A stretch of 64,000 nt of DNA from Cololabis saira (taxonomy: Eukaryota; Chordata; Actinopteri; Beloniformes; Belonidae): assembly GCF_033807715.1 (NCBI RefSeq), contig NC_084590.1:36669505-36733504 (forward strand). Reading direction: 5' to 3'. This document shows, piece after piece, positions 19,331 through 31,524 of this stretch. Both the position numbers and the translations under genes were made by a program. The notes under the pieces were generated by a model. The model saw only the letters and a program-made list of their open reading frames with translations, searched no databases and had not been told where the DNA came from. Position 1 is the stretch's first letter; each line of letters opens with the position of its first letter.

Positions 19331-21360
19331 AATTTGATTGGCCGCCCTCTCGGAGGAAACGTAAATAAGTTCATCTCTGAAATGGACATGATTCTCTCTG
19401 ACTCCACTAATTGTACTGGGAGACGTGAACATTCACATTTGCAAAACACAGGCAAATGAGTTTCTGGTTCTCATCCACTCTTTCAATCTCACACTGTTCC
19501 AGACTCCTCCAACATGCAAGGCTGGGAATATCCTTGACCTGGTGCTGACCAGAAACTGCACTACAGCTGACATGTGTGTCACACCACTGCACCTCTCAGA
19601 CCACTTCCTGGTTCAATTTTTCATCTCCCTTCCTCATGTCACTCACCCAACTCCAAAGATGGGTTCCTACCGCAGAAACTTACGATCTCTCAGCCCTACA
19701 CACCTGTGTGATGAAGTCTGCTCTCACTCACCTCTTCTTTGGATAAACTCTGTCCTCTGGTGTCAAAAACAGCTAGACAGAAACCTCTCAGTCCCCTGGC
19801 TTGTCTGCAGAAAAGTTTGCTTCCTACTTTACTGAATCCAACAGAGCATTTTACCTACCATGCATGGGCAATAACTAGGGGTGTAACGATACACTAATCT
19901 CACGATACGGTACGATACACGATATTGAGGTCACGATAACGATACGATACGATATTATAGCAGTATTTTTTTAACAACCTTGCATGAGGAACACATGACT
20001 GGAAAAAATTTTATTTTATTTTGAAAGACACAAAATACAAAACAATGCTGTGCATTTGCTCTATTGTTACAGTTTGTAATGCTTTATAACTGTTTAAGTT
20101 TTAAAGAGAAAGCCAGGCCAACCATTTTCCACAAACTGAACTAAAAGTAATTGTCAGGTTTGCATTATGCATCTTCAGTTTTATACAAGTACAAATATTT
20201 AGCCACAAACTGAATAGTTTCTCTCATGTATGATTTGACTTTTTTCTTTTCCAGAAATTTAACAACTAAAATTAAATAAATAAATAAAAGTAAATAATTA
20301 CATACAATTTTACATCATAAAAAAAGATTGATTCATGCTCACCTTATAAGTGTAAGAGGAGGTTTATTTTTGTTAAGAAGGTTATTTTGGTAATTCAGGG
20401 TTCATTATTTTATAAATATATTCTTTATATTCTGATGTAAATCAGGGACTATAATTACACTAGTCAGTTTATCTTTAGTGCTTAGTATGTTTTAGATTGG
20501 GCGGAGTGATACAGCACTAGTTGCTGTGTTGATGTTCTAAAATCCTACACTGTTGAGCGGACATTAAAGTACACTCCAACTCGGAAGAAGTTTTCCCGTG
20601 TTTATCCTACTCACGACCAGAAAAAGGTTTAATTTAATAAGGTAAGGCTTAACTCTACACCAGACTTAAAAGTTCAGAGCTCAAAACCCCCCAAGAGTCC
20701 TGTGATCGGGACCGCAAAAAGGTACTACTTTCTTCTTAGCGTAGTAGGATTTTGGTCCGCGGGTCGAGGCGCGGTCGCCACGCGTGGTCGGATGCGCGTT
20801 TCTAGTCAACACAATAGATTAATATTAATAACCCAATATCGCGATACACCTTGTCACCTCCACGACACGTTTCGTGGCGTTTTTGTATCGCGAAATTTCG
20901 TGGCACGATATATTGTTACACCCCTAGCAATAACCCACATTATTAACTCCTCTATTAAATCTGATTTCTTTCCCTCCACCTTCAAACCAACTCGAGTCAC
21001 CCCACTGCTGAAAAAACCCTTCCCAGGTTGAAAACTACCGGCCGGTCTCACTGCTCCCATTTATGTCTAAAATTATAGAAAAATCTGTCCTCAGTCAGGT
21101 TTAATAGTTCCTTCACAACAACTACCTGTTTGATCCACATCAGTCTGGCTTTAGGCCGGGCCACTCAACTGAAACTACTCTCCTGTCAGATAGTGAGTCA
21201 CTATGGGCTGCTAAATCCGCTGGTCTATCGTCAGTACTCATACTGCTTGACCTGTTCGCTGCCTTTGACACGGTCAAACACCACATCCTCAAAGCTTGGC
21301 ATTTCAGGATCTATCCTCTAGTGGTTCATGTCTTATTTTGCAGGAAGATCCTTCTGTAAC
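19331..21360 (+). mobile_element. L2-like LINE, decayed, split by a hAT element
   Basis: 19411-19832 reads GDVNIH, then LDLVLTRN, then SDHFLV, the Asn and Asp-His blocks of an APE-type endonuclease. After the hAT insertion, 20935-21345 continues with the spacer and the reverse transcriptase start (KPTRVTPLLKK, then the FRPGHSTET region) over several frames. The two parts are the same LINE in the right order with the middle reduced. 21050-21345 is duplicated at 7641-7935. Confidence 0.75.
19876..20926. mobile_element. Non-autonomous hAT element, 1051 bp, perfect 8-bp target duplication
   Basis: The inverted ends are TAGGGGTGTAACGAT and ATTGTTACACCCCTA (with one change). GCAATAAC flanks both sides (19868-19875 and 20927-20934). 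The interior is AT-rich with no transposase. It interrupts the LINE above. Confidence 0.93.
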
Positions 21361-22129
21361 GGGTATGGAGTGAACCCAATCGCAGCACAAATGAACCAGG
21401 TTCTTCCTCATGTGTTCTCAGCTCTCCAGACAAAGAGGGGTGGCTATTCATTAACAAGAATGTGAATTTTATTGTAAAAGGACACACATGTAGACTCAGA
21501 GGGTAGATTTATAAAATTAGTTTTATGCATTTGTTATGTTGAACGGGCCCTTGCGCGTGCAATTTTCACCAATAAAGGTCAAGGACTCAAAACTAAGTCC
21601 GATGACACCACCCATGACTCTTCATTCAAAAGTTATGGCAGAAAAATGGAAGTATCAAATATGGACCAATCAGAAGAAGGGGCGAGGCTAATTTGCACCA
21701 ATTATGTTCAAGGACTCAAAACCGAGTCTGATGACACCACCCACGACTCTTTATGTCAAACCATTCAAAGGTTATGGCAGAAAGTAGGAACTATCAATTC
21801 TTCCCTAATTACCCGGGAAGGGAAAAAGATGATGGCTGGGAGTGTAAACAAAATTCAGTTATTTTATTAATAAATAAGGACTCAAATTGTAAAACTCAAA
21901 ACAATCCTCCAAAAAAAACCAAGGACAACAAGGATTAACCATTTAACAAAAAACAATCCACTCAAAAGGAGGGACAACCAAGCACGATCAGGAAAACTCA
22001 GAAAAGAACATTGGTTTCTAGGAACCAAATTAAACTTGCTACACACTTGTAGGATACACCTACAGTAGGTCAAATACACTGGCAGAATGCAAGGTGGTGA
22101 GACAGTGGTCACTGAAGCAGTCCACGGAC
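21361..22129. repeat. Block B intervening sequence with an internal direct repeat
   Basis: 21404-21896 is absent from block A. Within it a segment beginning CAAGGACTCAAAAC is repeated (about 21581 and 21709) and ends in TTATGGCAGAAA in both copies. It is not recognised and has no frame of note. Confidence 0.6.
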
Positions 22130-22518
22130 ACAGGACATTAAATAAGCTTGAAAGATATGGGTTTATGGGGGGCATGGATCAAAAATTATTTAGAAGGCCG
22201 TTATCAATATGTTCAGATAAATAATGAAAAGTTTGAGCAAAGGATGGTGACATGTGGGGTACCACAAGGCTCAGTATTAGGCCCAAAGCTCTTCAAACTG
22301 TATATTAAGGATATTTGCAATGTTTCCTGTAAACTAAATTGTATTTTATTTGCTGATGATACAAATCTTTTTTGTTCAGGTAAACACCTAGAAAAGCTCC
22401 TAAATACAGTAGAAACTGAACTTAAAAAAATAAAAAGGTGGTTTGATGTGAATAAGTTATCATTAAATATAAGTAAAACTAAATGTATTATTTTTGGAAA
22501 TCGACCTAATCAAAGTGT
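22130..22518 (+). pseudogene. LINE reverse transcriptase fragment, left half (block B)
   Basis: This reads GVPQGSVLGPK and the catalytic FADD near 22351, then KLSLNISKTK, open up to the point where the 1.7-kb LTR is inserted. It continues at 24220. It is the counterpart of 8225-8326 plus 8798-9085. Confidence 0.85.
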
Positions 22519-22786
22519 TGGACCACCGTCCATATGGTTATGAATTCATGACATTTATGATTGGGTGAATATTTATTTTGGACCAGTAAAGGGCCGAAGC
22601 CAAGCTAAGGTCTCATGATTCCTGCCTCATGGTGAGTTTACGACACCTCCAGCGTGGTCTGGAGAACGGAAAAACCCCATGGACACCAGGATTTGCATAT
22701 GTGACCCTCTTGGTGATAAGGCACCACACTTTGATTGGACAAGGACCCCAAGCTGCAGGAAGGGGTATCAACTTCCTGTATGCAGC

Positions 22787-22794
22787 TATAAAAG
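22787..22794 (+). promoter_or_regulatory. TATA box of the 1.7-kb LTR
   Basis: TATAAAAG is followed by a pyrimidine-rich start region. Confidence 0.65.
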
Positions 22795-23605
22795 AGAGGA
22801 CCCCCTCTCTCCGGCCTCTTCTCTCCTTTTTGCTTCTTCCTTCTCACCCACAGGTCTCTGCTGTAACACCAGGGAGCCAGCCAAGGGCCGGCTTTCTCCT
22901 TCGTGAACGAAGGAGCGTCCGTTTTGCAGCGCTGCACGAGCGACCCACGCAGTTCCGAGCCCAGAAAGCCGAACTAGGGACCCTGCATTGCCTCGACGTG
23001 AACGCGACGCCGATCCGAAGTTGAAGGAAGCCAAGTGCTGTGCCCAGCTGCTATCCCATCATCCAGCCGCTATCCCCTCATACGCAGCAAGGACACAGGA
23101 GGGAATGATAGCCGCTTTATCAGGATCACCTGCTGAGCGTAAACACCCAGCTGTTCCCCGAGGAACGCTGACTGACCACCCTTTTTTTTCTTCAAATGCA
23201 AAGATTCACGTAAGAGGCTGTTTTTGGTGTCTGGGCAGAGAAAACTTAGTAATACACTTTAAAAGTTAGTTTACGCTGTGAGCTGGACTGATGATCCCGT
23301 CATAGTGGTGTTTATTAACTTAAGTGTTTTTGTTTATCTTCTTATTTGTCTACTGCTGCATCCACATTGCTGGATCGTTATGACATGCTTCTCGACAACC
23401 AAAAACAAGGCCCTTCTAAATTTCCCGGTTGAATGACCAGAGCGCACGTGTGAAGTTTAGTTTCACCGTGGGGCATTTCTGGGTGGGAAAGATCAGAAGG
23501 TCTTGGGTTTCTGGTAGTGAGAGGTTATTTAAGAGTGTCTATTATTTTACTTTTCGTCGGTATCTCTCTCTCTTCCTCTCGTACTAACCCCCCCCACACG
23601 CACGC

Positions 23606-23767
<162 letters not shown>

Positions 23768-24219
23768 CACACCCCACACAGATGACTGGAACTTTTGCAT
23801 TGTATAATTTCTGTCCCTGTTTACGTATTGTGCCATCAGGATTTTATTTGGGGTGTTGCATTTATCATCTTTTGACACCTGTATGTAAATAAATCCTGAT
23901 TGATTTTTAATGAGTGGTTTCTGTTGTTTCATGCAGTTTGGTCACAATTGATTTGTTTGACAGAGCCTAGTGCTCGAATCTCACCCTTCAATTACTGTAT
24001 ACTAGGCATAAACCTTAATTTCTGAGACTGATTTTCTGCTGTTAAGTTATCATTTTTCCCTGGATTAAGGCCCCGGGGTGGTGCCCCATACGAGGATTAT
24101 TATCAATTTGATAATTCAATTTGATAAATAGTCGACTTTATTAATTATTAATAATTATTAATAATATGCATTAATAGCCTTCGATAACTGATCAGCTTAG
24201 CTACCTGAGTTGCACAACA

Positions 24220-24960
24220 AAAGTGTACAAATCACTATTGATAATGTGGAAGTGGAAAGAGTTTTTGTTAACAAGTTTCTTGGAGTGGTTATTGACCATA
24301 AGCTGTGCTGGAAGCCTCACGTCAACTTCTTAAAAAAACTAAATATCAAAAACCATTGCAATTCTAATTAAATGTAAAAATATTCTAACATTAAACTCAC
24401 TAAAACTCCTGTATCAATCTTTAATAAAATCATATATAACATACTGTATAGAAGTATGGGGACACGCATTTAAGACAATCACGAAACCAATATTCTTACC
24501 ACAAAAAAAAGCAATGCGACTCATAAACAAAGTTAGATAGAAGCACCCAACCAACCATTTATTTATAGACACAAATAAGTTCAAATTCAATGAACTGGTG
24601 GACTTCAAAACTGCACAGATTATGTTCAAAATCAACAAGAACATGCTGCCAGACTGTATCCAAAACATGTTTAATTTAAGACAAAGCCATTACAACCTCA
24701 GAGAGGGGAGAGCATATACAGGAAATCAAAAATCAGAACCAACACCAAACTGAGATGCTACAGTGGCAGCGGTGGATGTTTGGAATAAGTTGGAGAGGGA
24801 TTTGAAATCAAGTAGAACCTTAACCTTATTTTAAAAAAACATTGAAAAGAAGGATGATTTCTCTATACAAAAGTAATGAGTGGCGATGCTTATTATGTTG
24901 ATTTTGGTATTCATTTAATTGGTGATTTGATTGGATTATTCAAGGATGAAGGAAACATGT
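24220..24960 (+). pseudogene. LINE fragment, right half and C-terminal end (block B)
   Basis: This continues 22518 with FLGVVIDHKLCWKP and then the decayed C-terminal region ending with VWNKLERDLKSS. It keeps about 55 bases (near 24673-24730) that block A lost. Confidence 0.8.
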
Positions 24961-26295
24961 AGACTGCTCCTTTTTTTTTCCTTTCTTATTTTTCAAGGAA
25001 TCTTATCCCCATGGAGGCAATTTGTTTTACTGGCAGGCTTATCTCTTACTTCTTGCTTTTATTTAATTACTTTAAATAATCCTTTTGAGGGTAGGCAATG
25101 AATAAGCTTTGCTTCAGCCTACACCTTTTTTGGTCTAGATGTTATTTGTATATTGGAAACTTTTTTGTAATGTTTTCTTTGAACAGTGTATTTGTTTCCT
25201 TGTTGTCATTTTTATTTTATTTTTGTAAAAGCTATTTTGATGTTTGTCTTATTTTTATTCTTTTTTTGTTATGTCATGACCAAAAATAAACTAAAACTAA
25301 ACTAAACACAGAACCAAGCACACAGCAGACAGCACGGAGAACACAGGACAGAACACGCAGTAGCCCCAGTCCACTCTCCTATATAACAGCCTCCTGATCC
25401 AGGGAGTCACAGGAGTTGGCAGTCCGCAAATATTAAGGTTTTTTTTTTTTGGACATTCTAGGCTCATTGTTACCAAATACAGGTGTATTTGTTTTTACAA
25501 CATTGTACCTTGTTATTACTACCTATATTGTTGTGATGTTAGGACTTTTCTAAATATCTGCACAAAACCGAAAAAGAAACTTGGTTTTCATTTATTTTAT
25601 TACATTCAATTATTTCTTTATTACTGTTGTGTGTGTCTTATCAAGCAATAAAACTTGGGGCAGGTGTTTGCATTTGTGGAGAGGTGGAGCTGGCTGGAAC
25701 GGTGGGGCACCAAGCTATAATCTTAGCTTGGGCACCAAAATGTGTAACCAGCTCTGCATGCATTTTGTTGATGTGTGCTCCTTGTGGGTTTCTTTTCTTT
25801 GTTCTCCTATGGTGGAGGGTTTTTGTGTTTATTTTGGATTCCTGCCTGTGCAGCGCCGCTTGTCAAAATAAAAAACTTCATTGGACCCTTACTGCATCAT
25901 GCTCTGAAAACCGTTTCTAATTCTTCTAATTCATTCTAGCAAACATGTTTTTTGTGGAATATTATCTCTGAAGCAAATAATTGTCAAAATCATAGTGAAT
26001 CTTGAGAGAAGTGAAGGACACAATGTTGCTTTGTACAGCTTTTTAAGAAAAAAACCATATCCGATATGTGCAACTGAATTAAGATATTTCATGTCATAAA
26101 AAGTAAATTAAATCGGTTGTTGAGCATCTGTTATGTATTTTTTGGCTAAATTGCAAAAGGAGAGACCATAACATTAAAACATCATCACACACAATCTCAA
26201 TCTCAAATACCAAAATATCAGTGTATCAGTTATTTTCAGGATTTTCACCTTTTGTTTCAGGAATGGAAATATAGAGAAACTGCAGGAAAACACTT
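24961..26295. other. LINE 3' UTR and flank downstream of odorant receptor B
   Basis: This is noncoding and matches 9900-11375 of block A. The A-specific endonuclease fragment is absent here. I see no gene. Confidence 0.6.
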
Positions 26296-27213
26296 TTAAC
26301 TTGACAAATGTTTGTTGCACAAACCACGAAGAGCATAGTTCTTCAGTGACTGGAAAAACAACTCATCCCTGAGACCATAGATGAGAGGACTGAGACATCT
26401 TGGAGTTAGAATAAAGATAATGTAATTAATGTACCTGACGTGATTATACAACATGAAATCAATTTCTAACATTGCAGCGTTTATGAAGGGGCACCACAGC
26501 TGGATGAGACAGAGCAGCAGCTGGAATGCATGAATAATCACAGTTCTGAGCCCTTTCCATGTTGACTTTTTATCTTCTCCAGATGCAGCTTTGGCCACTT
26601 TCATTATTTCAACATAAGAGAAAACGATCATTATACTCATAACCAGGAAGAATAGTTGACCCACAGCTGATCTAAGATGACTTTGCCAGCTGTACAATAG
26701 GAACGTCTCCACAGAGCATACTCTATCCTGGGTGTAAAGCATGTGATCTGCTGTAGAAAAGAAAATGGAGAGAACCAAAGTGCAGGGAACAGAGCTGATG
26801 CTGTGAATGATGAGGATGAGGTGCAGAGAACCCCGCGTGGTGCACAGCTCTCCATGTCGCAGAGGCATGCAGATGGCCACATAGCGCTCCAGAGTCATTG
26901 CTGTCAGAGTAACCGGTGTGACAAATGTGTACACCGACAAAACAATGTACAAAATAAGACACAACCACATTTGTATACTGAAATTAAAGTAGCTCAAGAT
27001 GACCATGATGTTGGTTATGAATAAAATCAGGCAATCGGACATCAGGGTCACAGCAAATAAGATATAGCGCATGGTTGTGTGGAAGAAGTCCTTCTTAAAA
27101 AATGTTGTGATCAGAAAAATGTTGATGCAAAGAAAAATTCCAACTAACACTTGAACTAAAAGGATCCGATTATTGATCTTTCCAGCACCGTTTAACGAAT
27201 TATTCGATGCCAT
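26296..27213 (-). CDS. Odorant receptor (131-2-like), block B copy
   Basis: This is a 305-residue, single-exon, seven-helix receptor of the same kind as 11376-12293, with LERYVAICMPLRH after helix 3 and SPLIYGLRD in helix 7. The start MASNNS is the only one possible, because the upstream in-frame codon that is ATG in block A is CTG here. The region from helix 5 to helix 7 is almost identical to copy A, while helices 1-4 and the loops carry most differences. It keeps its original 5' flank (27214-27645). It is intact and probably functional. Confidence 0.93.
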   Translation of the reverse strand: MASNNSLNGAGKINNRILLVQVLVGIFLCINIFLITTFFKKDFFHTTMRYILFAVTLMSDCLILFITNIMVILSYFNFSIQMWLCLILYIVLSVYTFVTPVTLTAMTLERYVAICMPLRHGELCTTRGSLHLILIIHSISSVPCTLVLSIFFSTADHMLYTQDRVCSVETFLLYSWQSHLRSAVGQLFFLVMSIMIVFSYVEIMKVAKAASGEDKKSTWKGLRTVIIHAFQLLLCLIQLWCPFINAAMLEIDFMLYNHVRYINYIIFILTPRCLSPLIYGLRDELFFQSLKNYALRGLCNKHLSS

Positions 27214-27780
27214 AAATATTTTTGTTATGAGCAGATACTCACAGATTTACAAACGGTTGCAGTTTATGCAATGACAGCATTTAAATAAAATTACCTGACT
27301 GAATTGTGTCTAAATTATGCCCAGATTCTTCTATGACACAATGTTTAAAAAGTCTTGACCCTGTTTACTAAACGATGTACACACAACACCATCTGTCTCA
27401 TTATGTTGTGTATCATCCCTTTATGAAGGCAGAGCTAAGACCTAAGGGACTACACATCAAAACTTACGAAACATGATGTAATCTACTGCAAAAACACAAT
27501 TTGTAACCTGTGGATACGACCGTACACCTGGAAAAGGTATGAGGCTGTGTAAAATGTAAATACAGAATACAATCATTTTCAGATCGCCAGCTAAATTTAT
27601 TTTATTCTTGATACAACATAGAAAATATATCAGATTGAATGTGAGGAAATGTATCATCTTACTGTGAATACTGGCAATTATGACCAGGGTGTAAATCAGG
27701 ATTATTTTCTGAGAGAGATACAAGTAAAACGTGTTAAGGGTGACACAATGAGAGATAGTCTGTGCATGGAACCATATATT
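27214..27780. other. 5' flank of odorant receptor B, end of block B
   Basis: This matches 13479-13882 and 15268-15415. It contains the empty site for the small LTR element near 27643. Similarity to block A ends at about 27780. Confidence 0.65.
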
Positions 27781-28318
27781 TAAAGTCAGTACCAATTAAC
27801 CCCCCCCCCAAAAAAAAATCTACAAAAAAGTTTAGACTTTATTTAATTCAATTACGCCTCTTTTGTATTTCTACCTGGTTCACTGAATATCATTCAACTT
27901 CTAGAGCAGTGCTCTTCAGGACCCCTTGCCCTGCAAGTTTTACATGTTTCTTCATCAGCTTGACCTCGGTCTTGGTCAGGCCTTGTTAACCAGTGCAGAG
28001 ATGCTTAGTCTAGATCAGGGGTAGGCAACCCTGGTCCTCGAGTGCCACTGTCCTGCATGTCTTAGATGCTACCCTGCTTTAACACACCTGATTCTAATTA
28101 ACCATCGTCATGTGGTCATTCTCCATATCCTTGGCAATCAGGACCCAGGGTTACATTTGGAGGAACCATAGCCCTAGATATAAGCCATTGGTCCATTACA
28201 AAGGGATCTATGTTTATGATTAATTTGACCCTCTCAGTGACATAGCTAGTGAGAACTAATCCCTTGTAATTGGCTTCACGGTACTTGGAAGCATAGATAC
28301 CAAAGATCAGTGGTTCCC
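27781..28318. repeat. Spacer with a truncated hAT MITE
   Basis: 28016-28110 resembles one arm of the MITE at 15901-16124 (CAGGGGTAGGCAACCCTGG). 28115-28318 matches 18585-19140 in a different order. There is no gene. Confidence 0.55.
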
Positions 28319-30400
28319 AAACTGTGGTACGCATACCCCCAGGGCAGGGGCACGTGAAAAAATGCATGAAAACATGATTTGCAAAGAGCCTGATTACATT
28401 TTTAAACTGACGTATAAATAGACATACTGCAGTAAGAGTTCACGGTGCCAAAAACACAGATACGTCCATGCATAGACTACCCTCTAGGGGTCAGTGAATT
28501 AATTGCACTGCCAAAATAAGCACACCGTCCCCTGCCAGCCGCCGCCAGGCAAAAATGGACAAATGGCTAAAGAGGATAAATTGCCCTTCCAGTGTGACAT
28601 CAACTGCTACCACCAATCAGCCCGCAGCCAAAGGTGCGCTTTCCAGCGACGACAACCCACGTTGTTCTTCCCCTTCAACATCTAATACCTTTGATCAGGA
28701 TGCAAGTGATGCACCTGTGGCTCGCCAAGTTGGCAGCATAGACATGGACAGCGGTGAGGAGTCGGATGCAGAGGCTCCTGATGCAGGCAAGCATGCCTTG
28801 ACGGACAGAGAAACAACTTTGTCAAAAAGGCAAAAATGTGATGAGAATTACATTGCTTTGGGGTTTATTGGATTAATACTGGTGGATTTATTCCACCACA
28901 GTGTGTTATATGTCCAAAAGCACTGTGTCACAACTCAATAAAACCTTCACTGTTGCGGAGACATTTGGAAATGAAACGTGCTAATTTAAAAAATAAGCCA
29001 CAAGGGTTTTTTGAATGAGAATTGAGAAGACTTTCTACCAGTAAGACCTGCATATGGGAGACAGATACCTTTAATAGAAGCGGGCTACAAGCATCTTACA
29101 TGGTGAGTTACTGAATGGCTAAAACTGGAAAATCAAACACTATTGATGACTTAATTGTCTCTGCTGCCACGGATATCGTTGGCGGAATACTGGGAGAAAA
29201 AGCCAAGAAAACTATACAGAACATGCCTTCAAACCACTCAGTCTCTCGGCACATCTGTGACATGGTAGACAACGTTTTAAACCAGCTACTACATCATATA
29301 CGAGCCGGTGAATTTTACGCACTACAGCTGAATGAGTCAACAGATTCGGACAGCGGTACATTCATGAAGGGACCATTAAGAAAGACATGCTGTCACGGTT
29401 ACGGTTTGTTGAGGACCCAAACGCAGGAGAGCAGGAGGCAGGAGTTCACCAAAAGCAGGATTTATTCGTAAAGACAAAAACCAAAAACGCTGCTGAGCAG
29501 GATAAAAAAAAAAAAAAAAGGCAGACCAAAAACCAGAACTCAAAACAGGATCAAACTTGACATGCCACATGGAGGAAGAAAACAGTACGGACCAGCAAGG
29601 AGAAGGGGAAAGACAAGACTAGATATACACAGGGGATAACGAGACACAGTTGCAGACAATCAGGGCAGATGGGAAACAGGAGGGACAGAACTGAAACACA
29701 AACTGGGGGAAATGTAAAACCCTGACACATGCTTTTCTGTAATCTATGGAAACAAGGACAACTGGAGAAGACATTTTCAAAATGCTGGACACCTATGTGA
29801 CATCAAACGGACTTATGTGAACACAATGTGTTGGTATCTGCACTGATAGTGCAAAGGCCAAGACCGGTGACACATCGGAGTAGTAATGTGCGTGCAAGTA
29901 GTTGCTCCTGATGCCACTCGGGTTTACTGCAGCACATAGAGGCTCTTGCTGTCAAGGGAATGTCTGTGAACAGTGAACATGGTAACCTTTGTGAAAGCCA
30001 GGCCCCTGAACTCTTGCATATTTTCTGCATTATACAGCGAAATGGGCAGCCATCATGAGACGTTACTATTTCATACAAAGGTGCACCGGTTATCAAGAGA
30101 CAAAATATTAACATGTTTCTTTGAACTCAAAGATGAACTTCAGATTTTCTTCAGTGAACAAACCTTTCATTTGTCGGAGCATCTACACAATGAAAAGTTT
30201 CTTACACGCGTGGGGTATCTAACCGATAACTTTTCTCACCTGAACAAACGGAATCTTGGATTACAAGGGGTTTCCGCAACCATATTCTACGTGCGATATA
30301 AAGTCTAAGCCATGATAAAAAACTTTAACCTCTGGTTCAGCCTAATATTGCAGACTTATGTGCGTCCTGTCTCATTAAAGATGTGGTGAGTCTGTACGTT
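28319..30400 (+). pseudogene. hAT transposase, ZBED5-like, decayed
   Basis: The first frame (28555-28941) has a Ser/Asp-rich N-terminus and reaches YIALGF. A shifted frame then gives the Cys-Cys-His-His BED-type finger (about 28880-28975). 29105-29350 reads AKTGK and EFYALQLNESTD, the block leading to the first catalytic Asp. After the LTR insertion, 30100-30300 reads FELKDELQIFF and NLGLQG, conserved in ZBED5/hAT proteins. Many stops and shifts separate these. The left terminal sequence near 28310 (GTTCCCAAACTGTGG) is hAT-like. It once bound its own ends and moved them; it is dead now. Confidence 0.8.
29391..29727 (-). mobile_element. Solo LTR (Gypsy-like), 337 bp
   Basis: TGTCACGG...CCCTGACA ends give an inverted terminal repeat, and CATGC is duplicated at both sides (29386-29390 and 29728-29732). 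On the - strand it has AATAAATCC near its 3' end. It splits the hAT transposase relic. A run of 16 A lies inside. Confidence 0.88.
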
Positions 30401-30540
30401 TCAAGTGATTTATAACTGAATATGTTCTAGAAATGATGTTTGGTAGATTCCTTTTTTCAAAAGTGAAATGGTGCTGCTCTGAAAATGCTGGTAAGAAATA
30501 GATCTATATGGTGAACAATAAAATAACAGAAATAATTTAA

Positions 30541-31520
30541 AGGTATAGTCCTTGATGTTGGAGAGCTAGCAAGATTTGAAAGTGGCACCTCCTCTAAGCC
30601 CCAACCCCTCCTCCCCCTCCCGTCAGCGTTCCATCCAAAGCCACGCCCCCACAAACTTTGGGGAACGCGCATTTGCAGGAGTCGAGTTTTCCAGGACATT
30701 TTGGACAGCACATTTTCAACAAAACTACCCCATGTCTCATTCACCTGTAAGCGAGTGGGGGGCAGGGGTGGGCTGTGCCCACCCAAACGTGTGTCCTGCC
30801 CACCCAATCAAAGTTATGGGGATCCTTTATTTTTTTTATAATTTTATTTTTTTATAAATATAAAAAAATATCACAGAATATCTGTACCGTTTCTGATTGG
30901 GTGGGCACTGCGCTTCATTTTTAGACACAACAATGAATGCATACCGCAAAAGTTGTGTCTCGGCGGAGGGACCCGACGTGACGTCCCAGCAAAATGAGCA
31001 CAACAGAGAAGTGTTCAGAACACATAGCACACACTGAAGGCTGATTTATGGTTCCGCGTTACACCGACGCAGAATGGTGCGCGTCGCTGCGTACCCTACG
31101 GCGTAGCCGTGGCAACAGAGCCTGCAGCGCACCGCCACCCGCACCGCCACCCGCACCGCCACCCGCACCGCCACCCGCACCAACGCTCTACGCACTCGCT
31201 GGGATGGAAACGGCGGTCATTTCAGTAGAAACGGACGTCATTTGCCATGGGACAGAGGGGGGCGTGGGCGGGACTTAAAATGAAGGCATCTGATTGGTTC
31301 TTTCCCCCCTGCCAATCCTCTGGTCCCTGACCAATCCGTGCCATTCGGTGCGCAAAAAACAGATTGGTCAGAGTTTTTACAGGATTAAAGCTGTCAGAGA
31401 GGTCGGATTATTTTCTTTCCTTTTTCTGAACACATTATTCACTGGCTAATCTCAGGATGGAAGGACCATTTCACCCAGTATAACAATAAATGTTTTTGAA
31501 TACGATTACAGACTATACCT
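30541..31520. mobile_element. TTAA-flanked DNA element, 980 bp, non-autonomous
   Basis: AGGTATAGTC is at the left end and its exact complement at the right end, each bordered by TTAA (30537-30540 and 31521-31524). It has no transposase. Inside are two nested pieces: an AT-rich part between GGGTGGGC-type arms (30765-30910) and one arm of the palindromic MITE also seen at 62101-62256 (31037 on). Superfamily: Kolobok or piggyBac; not resolved. Confidence 0.78.
31134..31180. repeat. 12-bp tandem repeat, about 4 copies
   Basis: CACCCGCACCGC is repeated about four times. Confidence 0.9.
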
Positions 31521-31524
31521 TTAA

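Noticed and set aside
31048..31278. Pro-rich 76-codon frame as a gene
   Set aside because: It is produced by a 12-bp tandem repeat inside a DNA element.
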